From the NCBI RefSeq assembly GCF_004803895.1, contig NZ_CP021978.1:8494001-8558000 (forward strand): a DNA stretch of 64,000 nucleotides. Direction: 5' to 3'. A program made the position numbers and the translations under genes. The DNA is from Streptomyces hawaiiensis. Lineage in GTDB: Bacteria; Actinomycetota; Actinomycetes; Streptomycetales; Streptomycetaceae. Shown here in pieces: positions 19,897 through 27,910 of the stretch (position 1 is the stretch's first letter; every line of letters starts with the position of its first letter). Below the pieces are notes generated by a model. The model did no database searches. It was not told where the DNA came from and saw nothing but the letters and a program-made list of their open reading frames with translations.

Positions 19897-19956
19897 CGTT
19901 GCCTCAGGGCTCGTTGCCTCAGGCCGCGTTGCCTGCGGGATCGTTGCCTGAGGGAT
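19897..19956. repeat. 15-bp tandem repeat, four copies
   Basis: Four head-to-tail units of exactly 15 bp, each beginning CGTTGCCT (19897, 19912, 19927, 19942) with consensus CGTTGCCTCAGGGAT. They start 2 bases after the katG terminator and end about 100 bases before the carbonic anhydrase gene. Function unknown; a minisatellite or a repeated protein-binding site. Confidence 0.9.
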
Positions 19957-20055
19957 CGTCAAAAACCGTTCAAGGTAAGAACATCACTTACCCAACTCTC
20001 ACCATGAAAAGGCAAGGAACGCGCCCGCGCCCGAACTCGAGAATACGTTCGGGTC

Positions 20056-20838
20056 GTGAACACAGATTCCGCTGCCCACAGAGGCGCCGGCCGTGAACCG
20101 CACCCGTTCGCCGGTGCACGGCCCACCGCCGGCGGTACCGTCCGCCGCACCCTTCTGCGCACCGCCCTGACCGGGGCCGCAGCGCTCGGCGCGAGCCTCG
20201 GCGCCGCCCGGCCGGCCACCGCCGCCACGCCGATCCGGGACACACAACCGCGGCCCGGCACCCCCGGCGAAGCCTTGCGGGAACTGGCCGCGGGCAACCG
20301 CCGCTGGCGCGCCTGCCGGGAACGCCACCCGCACGAAGACCCCACCTTGCGCCGGACGTTGGCCACCGGCCAGCACCCCTTCGCGGTCGTGCTCGGCTGC
20401 ATCGACTCGCGCGTGCCCCCGGAGCTCGTCTTCGACCAGGGCCTGGGCGACCTGATGACCGTGCGCACCGCCGGTGAGGTGCTGGACGAGGCCGTCCTCG
20501 GCAGCGTCGCCTACGGCGTCCTGGAACTGGGTATACCCCTGGTCGTCGTCCTCGGACACCAGTCGTGCGGCGCGGTCCGTGCCGCCGTCGAGGCGGAGCA
20601 GTCCGGAACCACGCTGCCCGCCCACATGCAGTACCTCGTCGATCAGATAGGCCCGGCCATCGACCACGACAAGGACGGGGACGCCCGGATCGACGCGACC
20701 GTGAGCGCCAACGTCCGGGTCGTACGCTCCCGGCTGGCCGCGGAACCCGAACTGGCCGCCAGGATCGGCACCGGCAAGCTGGCGATCGTCGGTGCCCGCT
20801 ACGAACTGACCACCCAGGCGGTCCACCGCCTGGCCTGA
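20056..20838 (+). CDS. Tat-exported beta-carbonic anhydrase, 260 aa
   Basis: Zinc enzyme interconverting carbon dioxide and bicarbonate. The beta-class zinc site is complete: Cys115 and the Asp117/Arg119 dyad in CIDSR, then His168 and Cys171 in GHQSCG. Unlike the usual cytoplasmic enzyme it carries an N-terminal export signal: twin arginines at 30-31 (VRRTLLRTALTG) followed by a hydrophobic stretch and ARPATA, so it is probably exported folded by the Tat pathway, which suits a zinc protein. The GTG start at 20056 gives the full signal; no strong ribosome site is seen. The last 20 bases of the gene belong to a 28-bp tandem duplication. Confidence 0.9.
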   Translation: MNTDSAAHRGAGREPHPFAGARPTAGGTVRRTLLRTALTGAAALGASLGAARPATAATPIRDTQPRPGTPGEALRELAAGNRRWRACRERHPHEDPTLRRTLATGQHPFAVVLGCIDSRVPPELVFDQGLGDLMTVRTAGEVLDEAVLGSVAYGVLELGIPLVVVLGHQSCGAVRAAVEAEQSGTTLPAHMQYLVDQIGPAIDHDKDGDARIDATVSANVRVVRSRLAAEPELAARIGTGKLAIVGARYELTTQAVHRLA

Positions 20839-20886
20839 CCCCCGCCCGGTCCACCGCCTGGCCTGACCCCCGCCCGGTCCGCCGCC
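20820..20886. repeat. 28-bp tandem duplication across the carbonic anhydrase stop codon
   Basis: Two identical 28-bp units (20820-20847 and 20848-20875, beginning GGTCCACCGCCTGGCCTGA) are followed by a partial third (GGTCCGCCGCC). The first unit contains the gene's stop codon, so the second copy repeats the last codons and the stop outside the gene. Confidence 0.9.
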
Positions 20887-20914
20887 GCACCCGGCAGCGG
20901 ACCGGGCCGCACCC

Positions 20915-22306
20915 TCACACCCGCAGCGGGTTGTACCGCGCCGCCGCCATCAGGTACCAGGCGGTCGCCCCCGTGTGCCGGTACGAGTAGTAGCCGAAGC
21001 CGAATCCGGTGTCCAGCGGACTGCTCGCGGACACCACCCCGCAGCGCTCGGGCAGCGGCGTCCCACCGACGGTCTGGCCGCCGCCCAGCAGATCCTGGGC
21101 CTTCTCGGTGGACGCGATCAGACGCCGGGCGCGGGCCTCGTCGCCCCGCGCCCCCCGGTCGCGCAGGGCGAGCGCGAGGTGAGCCGTCCCCTCGAACCAC
21201 ACGCCGCTGCGGTCGGGCTTGGGCTGGCCGGCCGCGATCGGGGCGTCCTCGTTCGCGAGGAGGCTCGCCGAGCTGAAGGTGACACCCTCGTACGACTGTC
21301 CCGCGGGCACCGTGCTGTTGACGCGGCCGGAGTGGTCCAGGACGGCCAGCTCGGCCGCGGCCCAGTCCAGCGAACGGGAGTGGCGGCGCGAGCCGAGCGC
21401 GAGGTGCGTCCAGGTCTGGGTGTCCTCCGGGACCGGGGACGTGTTGACCGTGACACCGTCGTTGGTGCCGGTGTAGAAGAAGCCGCCGGACGGCTCCCAC
21501 ATCCGCCGCACGAAGGCCTCGGCCCGCCCACGCCGCTCCTGCCACGCCCGGTCGCCGGTGAGCCGGGCGAGCCGGCCGAACAGGCAGACCAGGTCGGTGT
21601 TGTGCTCGGTCGAGGTGAACGGCAGCTTCTGGTTCGCCCCGTCGACGCCGAACTTGAAGCCGCCCAGGGGCTCGTCGGTCCGGCCGGTCCGCTCGATCCA
21701 CTCGCCGATCCGCACGGCACCGCCGAGGAAGCGGCGTGCCCCGGTGCGCCGGGCGAGGGCGCTCAGCGCGATGCCCGCCCAGGCCATGTCGCCCACGGCC
21801 GTGCCGGTGAAGCCGAACTGCGTCCCGACGTTGGCGGTGCCGTCCGCCCGTACGAAGCCGTCGGGCTGGAGCGAGCCGTCGTAGAAGGTGTACGGCCCGA
21901 CGTTGTAGGCCTGCCGGAGCCTGCCGTCGTCGTACGCCGGGTCGTGGCCCTGGGCGTAGAGCAGCGCGTCGCCCAGCGTCTTGGCCCTGGTCAGGCCGGC
22001 CGGGGTCCGGGTCGCCAGGTGGGCCAGGATCGCGAGGGCGTTGTCGTAGGTGAACGCGGTGCTGAACAGGCCCGCCTGGTCGGTGTAGCTCTGCGTCAGG
22101 CGGATGCTGCCGTGGCCGGGGTAGGCGTCCATGGCGGCGGCGAGGAAGGCGTGCCCCCGGGCCTGGGCCGAGGCGGGGCGCGCACCGGCGGAACCGGCCG
22201 CGAAGGCCTGCCCCGAACCGGCGGCGGTGAGCCCCGCGGCGCTGATGCCGAGTCCGGCACCGATGAGCGAACGCCGGCTGGGCGCCGGGCCTTGTCTGCC
22301 AGTCAT
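20915..22306 (-). CDS. Secreted six-hairpin glycosidase-like protein, 463 aa
   Basis: Exported protein with a Tat-type signal (SRRSLIGAGLGISAAGLTA, then a QAFA cleavage region). The mature part reads as an (alpha/alpha)6 barrel rich in Trp/Tyr/Gly (YTFYDGSLQPDGF, GVWFEGTAHLALALRDRG, and the C-terminal FGYYSYRHTGATAWYLMAA), a fold shared by many glycosidases and lyases of polysaccharides. I do not recognise a CAZy family or fixed catalytic pair, so the substrate is open. A perfect LacI-type palindrome lies 10 bases upstream of the start, overlapping the ribosome-site region, so it is probably a sugar-induced gene. The same operator precedes the GH64 glucanase at 34.4 kb, which hints at a shared glucan-related role. 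Confidence 0.8.
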   Translation of the reverse strand: MTGRQGPAPSRRSLIGAGLGISAAGLTAAGSGQAFAAGSAGARPASAQARGHAFLAAAMDAYPGHGSIRLTQSYTDQAGLFSTAFTYDNALAILAHLATRTPAGLTRAKTLGDALLYAQGHDPAYDDGRLRQAYNVGPYTFYDGSLQPDGFVRADGTANVGTQFGFTGTAVGDMAWAGIALSALARRTGARRFLGGAVRIGEWIERTGRTDEPLGGFKFGVDGANQKLPFTSTEHNTDLVCLFGRLARLTGDRAWQERRGRAEAFVRRMWEPSGGFFYTGTNDGVTVNTSPVPEDTQTWTHLALGSRRHSRSLDWAAAELAVLDHSGRVNSTVPAGQSYEGVTFSSASLLANEDAPIAAGQPKPDRSGVWFEGTAHLALALRDRGARGDEARARRLIASTEKAQDLLGGGQTVGGTPLPERCGVVSASSPLDTGFGFGYYSYRHTGATAWYLMAAARYNPLRV

Positions 22307-22315
22307 GGATCTCCC

Positions 22316-22331
22316 TTGAGAGCGCTCTCAA
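22316..22331. promoter_or_regulatory. LacI-type operator (perfect 16-bp palindrome)
   Basis: TTGAGAGCGCTCTCAA is a perfect palindrome with the central CG of LacI/GalR operators. It lies just upstream of the six-hairpin gene start (22306). The 14-bp core is identical to the site at 34396-34409. Confidence 0.85.
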
Positions 22332-22422
22332 CCAGTGCGCGCTCATTGTGCTGGCGCTCTGCTGTCGGGTCAACGCTCTGTTCGGAAGGGAGAGTTGCAG
22401 AGGACGGCGAACGGGGAGTGGA

Positions 22423-24141
22423 TCACTCGCAGACGATCTCGTCACGCGGCGTGTAGTGCGTGCGGTACGGCTCCCGCTTCACTTCCCGGCCGTCGTTGTA
22501 GAAGACCCGCTCCACGGTGACGTCGAACCCTTCGAGCGGTGTCTGCGGCACGCACTCCTTGTCGTCGCTCACCTTCTTCTCCGGCTTCTTGACCTCGGTG
22601 CGCGGGCCCGTGACCGACTTGATCTCGTCGTACGTGCGGGTGCCGAGGAAGGAGACGGTCACGGAGGTGTCCGTGGACTCGGCCTGGATGTACATGGTCT
22701 TGCCGGAGTCGTTGGTGAACCGCAGATCCAGGCTGCCCCAGGCGACCGTCGCCTCGCGGCCCTCCGGGTAGCGCTCGATGTAGAACGAGTGCGCTCCGTG
22801 CTCCACGGGCTTGACCCCGGCGAAGAACAGCGCGTTGTAGACGGTCGTCGCCACGGACGAGACCCCGCCGCCGGACGCCTTGGTGAACTTGTCGTCGAGG
22901 ATGATGATGCCGTCCATGAAGCCGTTGGCCTTGGTGCGCTCACCGACGGTCCGGTTGAAGCTCCAGGTCTCGTCCGGCTTGACGACGGAGCCGTTGATGA
23001 GTTCCACCGCCCGGCCTATGTTCTTCGTGCGGTACTCGGCCGGTTCGAAGTGGACGGTGAAGGAGGACATCTTCTCCGTCAGCCCCAGCTCCGCGGCGTT
23101 CTCGCGGGTCACCTCCGGCCGGGTCTCGCGCACCTCCACCTCGCCGCTGCGGGCGGCGCCCGACTTGCCGAGCAGCGGCAGCACGGCCTTGCCCAGCGCC
23201 TTGTCGGTGACCGACCGGCCCACCGTGGCATCCTCGGCCACCACGGCTCTGTCGCCCTCCGGCCGCAGCTTCGCGTTCTCGGCGGTCGTGGTGATGCCGT
23301 TCAGAGGACCGGCCACGGAGGGCTCCGCTCGCAGCCCCTTCGCGTCGAGCTCCGGTCTCAGCTCGCCGTCGCCGTCCGGCCGCATGGTCAGATGCTCGCC
23401 CAGCGCCTCTTGGCCGACCGTGAACCTCTTGCCGGCCGCGGTGAGCGTGACGGGGCCCGACATGGCCGGCTCCGCGAAGGTGCGCACCGCCCGTTCCACC
23501 TCGCCGGCGGTGACCTTCGGCCGGGTCTCGCGGGTGGGCAGGGCAGTGGCCGGACCGGTGCCACCCCGCAGGAAGGAGTCCCGCAGGGGCCGGACCGCGG
23601 CGTTCACATCCAGCGCGTACCCCGTCCGCGGCGCGACGGCCTTCACCCGCCCGTCGTCGAATGTGACGCCGCCGTCCCGGACCTTCTGGTCGAGCCCCTT
23701 CGCCAGCTGCCCGAGGGCCGCCCGCGCCTTGCCCTCGTCGAGGCTCACGACCGGCTCGATGGCGCCGCCCGAGCGGAAGAACCCGCCGAAGACACTGATC
23801 GGATCGGCGCCGGTGCGCGCCGCCCGGTCGACGGTTCCCTGGACGTCGTAGGAGAGACCCGCGCGCTCCGGGTCGACCCCGTCCGTGCGGTCACCGACCT
23901 TCACCGGGAGGTCCCGGGCGCCGGCCGCGCCCAGCTCCCGTTCCAGCTTCCGCACCGCCTCCGCGCGGCTCAGCCCCCCGATCTCCACTCCGCGCACGGT
24001 CGTACCGGAGTCGATCTGGCCGCCCGTGAGGAGCAGCCCGGCGAGATACAGACCACCGACCCCCACGGTCAGCGCACCACCGGCCAGGGCGACGGGCGGG
24101 AGGGAGGTGAAGTGGAGGACGGAGGCTGTACGGGGGCGCAT
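22423..24141 (-). CDS. VanW-family membrane-anchored protein with YoaR-like domains, 572 aa
   Basis: Cell-surface protein. An N-terminal membrane anchor (ALAGGALTVGVGGLYLAGLLL) leads to an extracytoplasmic part with two copies of a peptidoglycan-binding YoaR-type domain (starting GTTVRGVEIGGLSRAEA) and then the VanW domain (AVELINGSVVKPDETWSFN, ASGGGVSSVATTVYNALFFAG). VanW proteins occur in vancomycin-resistance clusters and widely in Gram-positives; their biochemical role is unresolved and this gene is not evidence of resistance. The start at 24141 is preceded by CAGGAG; an in-frame upstream ATG would add 21 atypical residues before the anchor. Confidence 0.88.
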   Translation of the reverse strand: MRPRTASVLHFTSLPPVALAGGALTVGVGGLYLAGLLLTGGQIDSGTTVRGVEIGGLSRAEAVRKLERELGAAGARDLPVKVGDRTDGVDPERAGLSYDVQGTVDRAARTGADPISVFGGFFRSGGAIEPVVSLDEGKARAALGQLAKGLDQKVRDGGVTFDDGRVKAVAPRTGYALDVNAAVRPLRDSFLRGGTGPATALPTRETRPKVTAGEVERAVRTFAEPAMSGPVTLTAAGKRFTVGQEALGEHLTMRPDGDGELRPELDAKGLRAEPSVAGPLNGITTTAENAKLRPEGDRAVVAEDATVGRSVTDKALGKAVLPLLGKSGAARSGEVEVRETRPEVTRENAAELGLTEKMSSFTVHFEPAEYRTKNIGRAVELINGSVVKPDETWSFNRTVGERTKANGFMDGIIILDDKFTKASGGGVSSVATTVYNALFFAGVKPVEHGAHSFYIERYPEGREATVAWGSLDLRFTNDSGKTMYIQAESTDTSVTVSFLGTRTYDEIKSVTGPRTEVKKPEKKVSDDKECVPQTPLEGFDVTVERVFYNDGREVKREPYRTHYTPRDEIVCE

Positions 24142-24324
24142 GGGTCTCCTGAAGATCGATACGAGGGTGCACCCGATGACGCGACGATGCGCGGGCAAAC
24201 ACATCTAGCTATCCACATATCGCGGGCAAGCCGGTATGGCCCAGACCACTTATGTCCGAGATCATTCCGGAATCGGCCGGACCGGCCCGGCCGCCGGGCA
24301 CGGCCACAGAGTGGTAACGGCGAA

Positions 24325-24341
24325 CAACGAACCGGTCGTTG
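24325..24341. promoter_or_regulatory. Candidate operator of the glycosyltransferase gene, now cut off by the IS
   Basis: CAACGA-N5-TCGTTG inverted repeat. Without the IS it would lie about 18 bases before the glycosyltransferase start codon, in the position of a promoter/operator. The insertion now places more than 1 kb between them. Confidence 0.4.
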
Positions 24342-24347
24342 GCACGG

Positions 24348-25413
24348 TCTAGGTGTATTGACCCACAGGGTTGTTGACGCGGCTGATCGGGGGTTGGCCT
24401 CCGAGTGCGGTGTGGCAGCGATGGTAGTTGTAGGTGTGCAGGAAGGTGTCGAGGGCTGCGGTCCGCTCGTCGTTGCTGGTGTAGGGCTGTAGGTAGGCCC
24501 ACTCGTCGAGCAAGGTGCGGTTGAAGCGTTCGACCTTGCCGTTCGTCTGGGGTCGGTAGGCGCGGGTCAGCTTTCCTGTGGCGCCGATCTCAGCGAGGGC
24601 CTGCTTCCAGGCCAGTCCCTTGCGGTAGGCCCAGGCGTTGTCGGTGAGGACCCGCTCGACTGCGGTGATGCCGTGCGCGTGGAAGAACGCGGCCGCGCGG
24701 GTGAGGAAGCCCGCGCAGGTCGCGACCTTCTCGTCCGCCTGGATCTCGCTGTAGGCGAGGCGGGAGTGGTCGTCGACGGCGGAATGGACGTAGTCGAAGC
24801 CCATCCCGCGGATGGGGCGGCCGGCGTCGCGGCCGCGGACTTTGTGGCCACCGCCGTCGGGTATCCGGCCGAGTTTCTTCACGTCGACGTGGATCAGCTC
24901 GCCCGGGCGGTCGCGTTCGTAGCGGCGGATCACGGTGCCGGTGGGCCGGTCGAGCCAGGCCAGCCGGTTGAGGCCATGGCGGGTCAGGATGCGATGCACG
25001 GTCGAGGCGGGCAGGCCCAGGACCGGGCCGATCCGGGCCGGCCCGAGCTTGCGGGCCCGCCGCAGCTCGCAGACTTCCCGCTCGGTGGCGGCGGGGGTGC
25101 GTTGCGGGGTCGTGAGCGGTCGGCTGGAACGGTCTGCCAGACCTGCCGAGCCTTCGGCCCGCCACCTGCGCACCCACTTGTGGGCAGTAGCCCGTGAAAC
25201 ACCGAGCTCGGCGGCGACATGCGCCACCGGCCGCCCGGAATGGACCCGCTCGACCAGCAGCCGCCTGCCATGAACGGTCAGCCGGGCATTACGGTGGGAC
25301 ACGAAGACCTCCTGTGCGGTGCAGTCCTAGACAGCTCCACCACACCGGAGGTCTTCGCCTTTGATCAACTCGAGCACCAGGTGTCAACAACGCTCGTGCT
25401 CAATACATCTAGG
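24348..25413. mobile_element. IS481-family insertion sequence with 6-bp target duplication
   Basis: Complete element of 1054 bp (24354-25407). The ends are imperfect inverted repeats of about 26 bp: both begin TGTATTGA and share GTTGTTGAC. They are flanked by the direct repeat TCTAGG (24348-24353 and 25408-25413), the target-site duplication. A single transposase gene fills the element on the minus strand. Intact ends, duplication and open reading frame point to a recent insertion. Confidence 0.93.
24349..25302 (-). CDS. IS481-family DDE transposase, 317 aa
   Basis: Full-length integrase-type transposase. The N-terminal helix-turn-helix region (VAAELGVSRATAHKWVRRWR, 29-48) precedes an rve-type catalytic core with Asp140 (IHVDVKKLG), Asp221 (LTDNAWAY) and Glu258 (TNGKVERFNR). 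The GTG start at 25302 has a perfect AGGAGG upstream. The stop codon is odd: the frame runs to the very tip of the element and the TAG (24349-24351) lies in the target duplication, outside the element itself. Confidence 0.95.
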   Translation of the reverse strand: MSHRNARLTVHGRRLLVERVHSGRPVAHVAAELGVSRATAHKWVRRWRAEGSAGLADRSSRPLTTPQRTPAATEREVCELRRARKLGPARIGPVLGLPASTVHRILTRHGLNRLAWLDRPTGTVIRRYERDRPGELIHVDVKKLGRIPDGGGHKVRGRDAGRPIRGMGFDYVHSAVDDHSRLAYSEIQADEKVATCAGFLTRAAAFFHAHGITAVERVLTDNAWAYRKGLAWKQALAEIGATGKLTRAYRPQTNGKVERFNRTLLDEWAYLQPYTSNDERTAALDTFLHTYNYHRCHTALGGQPPISRVNNPVGQYT

Positions 25414-25418
25414 CCACT

Positions 25419-26684
25419 ATGAAGATCTCTTTCCTTATTCATAACGCCTACGGAATCGGAGGCACGATCACCACCACGTTCAACCTGGCCGGGGCCCTGG
25501 CCGAGCGGCACGACGTGGAGATCGTCTCCGCGTTACGCCACCGGGAGCACCCCAACCTCGTCCCGCATCCACGGGTGCGGCTGCGGGCGCTGGTGGACCT
25601 GCGCAAGGAGGCGGACCATCCGTTGCACCAGAGGCCGGCGAAGGTGTTCCCGCCCGCCGAGTACCGCCATCACCAGTACAGCGAGCTGACCGACCAGCGC
25701 ATCGGCGAGTGCCTCGCGGCTCTCGACGCCGACGCCGTCATCGGCACCCGCCCGGGCCTCAACGTGCACATCGCCCGCCAGGCCCCGCAGCACGTCCTGC
25801 GCGTCGGCCAGGAGCACCTCACGCTCGACAACCACTCGCCGCGGCTGCGCACCGCCCTGCGCCGCGCCTACCGCCGCCTCGACGTGATCACCACCGTCAC
25901 GGAGGCGGACGCCGCCGCCTACCGGCGCAAGATGTGGCTGCCCGGCGTCCATGTGGAGGCCCTCCCGAACAGCGTCCCCGACCCCGCCCTGCCCCCTGCC
26001 GACAGCACCGCCAAGGTGGTGATCGCCGCGGGCCGCCTGGTTCCGGTCAAGCGCTACGACCTCCTCATCGAGGCGTTCGCCCAGGTCGCCGACGCGCATC
26101 CGGACTGGCAGCTGCGCATCTACGGCAAGGGGGAGGAGCAGGCCGGCCTGCGCCGGCTCATCGAGCGCCTCGGCCTGTGGAACAACGTGTTCCTGATGGG
26201 GGCCGCCACCCCCATGGAGGCCGAGTGGGCGAAGGGCTCGATCGGCGCGGCCGCGTCCAACTTCGAGCCGTTCGGTATGACCATCGTCGAGGCGATGCGC
26301 TGCGGACTGCCCGTCGTCAGCACCGACTGCCCCTACGGCCCCGGCGAGATCATCCAGGACGGAACCGACGGCCGGCTCGTACCGGTCGGGGACCGCGACG
26401 CCCTGGCGGCGGCCCTGCTGGAACTCGTCGGCGACGACGAGCGCCGCCGCCGCATGAGCCGGGCCGCCCTGGACAACGCGCGCCGTTTCGCCCCCGGCCC
26501 GGTCGTCGCCCAGGCCGAACGCCTCCTGGAGACCGCCGCCGCGGCCAGGAGCACCGGCCGGACAGCCACCCCGCAGGACCACCGCACCCAGAGCGCCCTG
26601 ACGGGCCGGGGCCACGCCGCCCGCGACGCCGCCCACGCCGCTGCCGCCGGTGTACTGCGCTCGATACGGAAGGGACGCCGATGA
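25419..26684 (+). CDS. GT4-family glycosyltransferase, 421 aa
   Basis: Retaining GT-B glycosyltransferase, cytoplasmic or membrane-associated. The N-terminal acceptor domain starts MKISFLIHNAYGIGGTITTT. The C-terminal nucleotide-sugar domain contains AAGRLVPVKRYDLLIEAF and the E-x7-E motif (Glu283 and Glu291 in EPFGMTIVEAMRCG). The extreme C-terminus is basic (RSIRKGRR). The acceptor is unknown; related genes act in cell-wall glycopolymer or exopolysaccharide synthesis. The stop overlaps the start of the next gene (ATGA). The IS481 element ends 11 bases before the ATG, so any native ribosome site or promoter is displaced and expression may be lost. Confidence 0.9.
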   Translation: MKISFLIHNAYGIGGTITTTFNLAGALAERHDVEIVSALRHREHPNLVPHPRVRLRALVDLRKEADHPLHQRPAKVFPPAEYRHHQYSELTDQRIGECLAALDADAVIGTRPGLNVHIARQAPQHVLRVGQEHLTLDNHSPRLRTALRRAYRRLDVITTVTEADAAAYRRKMWLPGVHVEALPNSVPDPALPPADSTAKVVIAAGRLVPVKRYDLLIEAFAQVADAHPDWQLRIYGKGEEQAGLRRLIERLGLWNNVFLMGAATPMEAEWAKGSIGAAASNFEPFGMTIVEAMRCGLPVVSTDCPYGPGEIIQDGTDGRLVPVGDRDALAAALLELVGDDERRRRMSRAALDNARRFAPGPVVAQAERLLETAAAARSTGRTATPQDHRTQSALTGRGHAARDAAHAAAAGVLRSIRKGRR

Positions 26685-27721
26685 GCACGCCGGAAGACAG
26701 GACGGCCAGCACGCCCGAGGGCACGAGGTCGGGCGAGCCGCGTGTGAGTACGTCGCCGGGCACGCCGCCCGGGTCGCCGAGCACGCCGCCCGCGTCGTCG
26801 AGCACACCGCCCGCATCGCCGGGCACGCCGCGCGAGGACGCGACGTTCGGCGAGCCGGGTGAGGGCGCGACGTCTGGCGAGCCGCGTGAGGGTGCGACGC
26901 CGAGCACGCCGGAGAGCCCGCAGCGCGACACCCACCTGCGCGCCGACTGCGCGATCGACACCGACGGCCGGCTCACCTTCCGCCTGCCGCCGACCCCCGG
27001 CGCACATCCGCAGCTGCTCCTGAGACTGCGGCCCAAGAAGGGTCGGCCCGAGACGACCCGTCACGTCCTCGACCTCGAGCTCGACCGGTCCGACGACCAC
27101 CGGCACGCCGTACTGGAACCGCACCCGTCCCTCGACGAGGGCCGCTGGGACGTGTACCTGCTGCCCGAACCCGGTGCCGAACGCCGGCGGCTGCGCCCCG
27201 GCCTGCGGGATCTGCGCACCCTCGTCGACAGCCACCTGCGCGACCGCCCCTCGCCGGTCGCGGTCAGGATCCCGTACGCCACGAAGGACGGCTTCCTCGC
27301 CCTCAGGGCATGGCGGCGCACCGCCCACGCGGAGGCCCGCGCCATCGACGTCACGAACCGGGCCATGACGGTCACGGCCCGCCTGCACGGTGCCGAGCTC
27401 CACGACGACGCCACCGTGCGTCTGCGCCTGCGGGGCACCGACACCGTACGAAGCCTCCGCCCCCGGACCGACGAGGACGCCCGGGGCTTCTCCTTCACCG
27501 TCGGCCCCGGGGACCTGACGGACGACGGTGGGGGAGCGGCCCGCATCTGGGACGTCTTCCTCCGCCCCACCGCCGAGGCACCGCCGGTCAGGGTCGGCCG
27601 GCTGCTCGACGACGTGGCGGACCGCAAGCACGTGTACGTCTACCCGGCGATCGAGAGGGACGGATCCGCTCTCCGCCCTTACTACACCGTCGACAACGAC
27701 CTCGCGATTGAGGTGACGTAA
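26681..27721 (+). CDS. Glycosyltransferase-partner protein with Pro/Thr/Ser-rich N-terminus, 346 aa
   Basis: The start overlaps the glycosyltransferase stop (ATGA), so the two are co-translated and probably work together. Residues 1-85 are low complexity, made of repeated Pro/Thr/Ser/Gly/Glu units (GTPPGSPSTPP, EPREGATPST), likely disordered. Residues 90-346 are compact and beta-rich (LTFRLPPTPG, VYVYPAIERDGSALRPYYT). No signal peptide or membrane segment is found. I do not recognise a family; comparable companion proteins occur beside wall-polymer glycosyltransferases in Streptomyces. Confidence 0.7.
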   Translation: MSTPEDRTASTPEGTRSGEPRVSTSPGTPPGSPSTPPASSSTPPASPGTPREDATFGEPGEGATSGEPREGATPSTPESPQRDTHLRADCAIDTDGRLTFRLPPTPGAHPQLLLRLRPKKGRPETTRHVLDLELDRSDDHRHAVLEPHPSLDEGRWDVYLLPEPGAERRRLRPGLRDLRTLVDSHLRDRPSPVAVRIPYATKDGFLALRAWRRTAHAEARAIDVTNRAMTVTARLHGAELHDDATVRLRLRGTDTVRSLRPRTDEDARGFSFTVGPGDLTDDGGGAARIWDVFLRPTAEAPPVRVGRLLDDVADRKHVYVYPAIERDGSALRPYYTVDNDLAIEVT

Positions 27722-27910
27722 GACCGATTCGCCGAAATGCCCGACATGAAATTTCCTGGAGTTTCGGATGGCCGTTTCGGTGATGCGCCGCGACAGCCGT
27801 GTGTGGATTTTGTGCAAGCGGCGGCAAATGGGGTCAGGGGCTCGTTCTCAACAGCCGCAAATCGGGAGGGGACTTGCGGCTATAACCAAACTCAAGTACC
27901 TAGATGAATC

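Noticed and set aside
22423..24141. VanW gene as a vancomycin-resistance determinant
   Set aside because: VanW proteins are common in Gram-positives without resistance; no vanHAX or vanRS genes are present.
22348..24492. Long plus-strand frame opposite the VanW gene
   Set aside because: Crosses the edge of the IS element and has no protein-like sequence; a shadow of the VanW gene.
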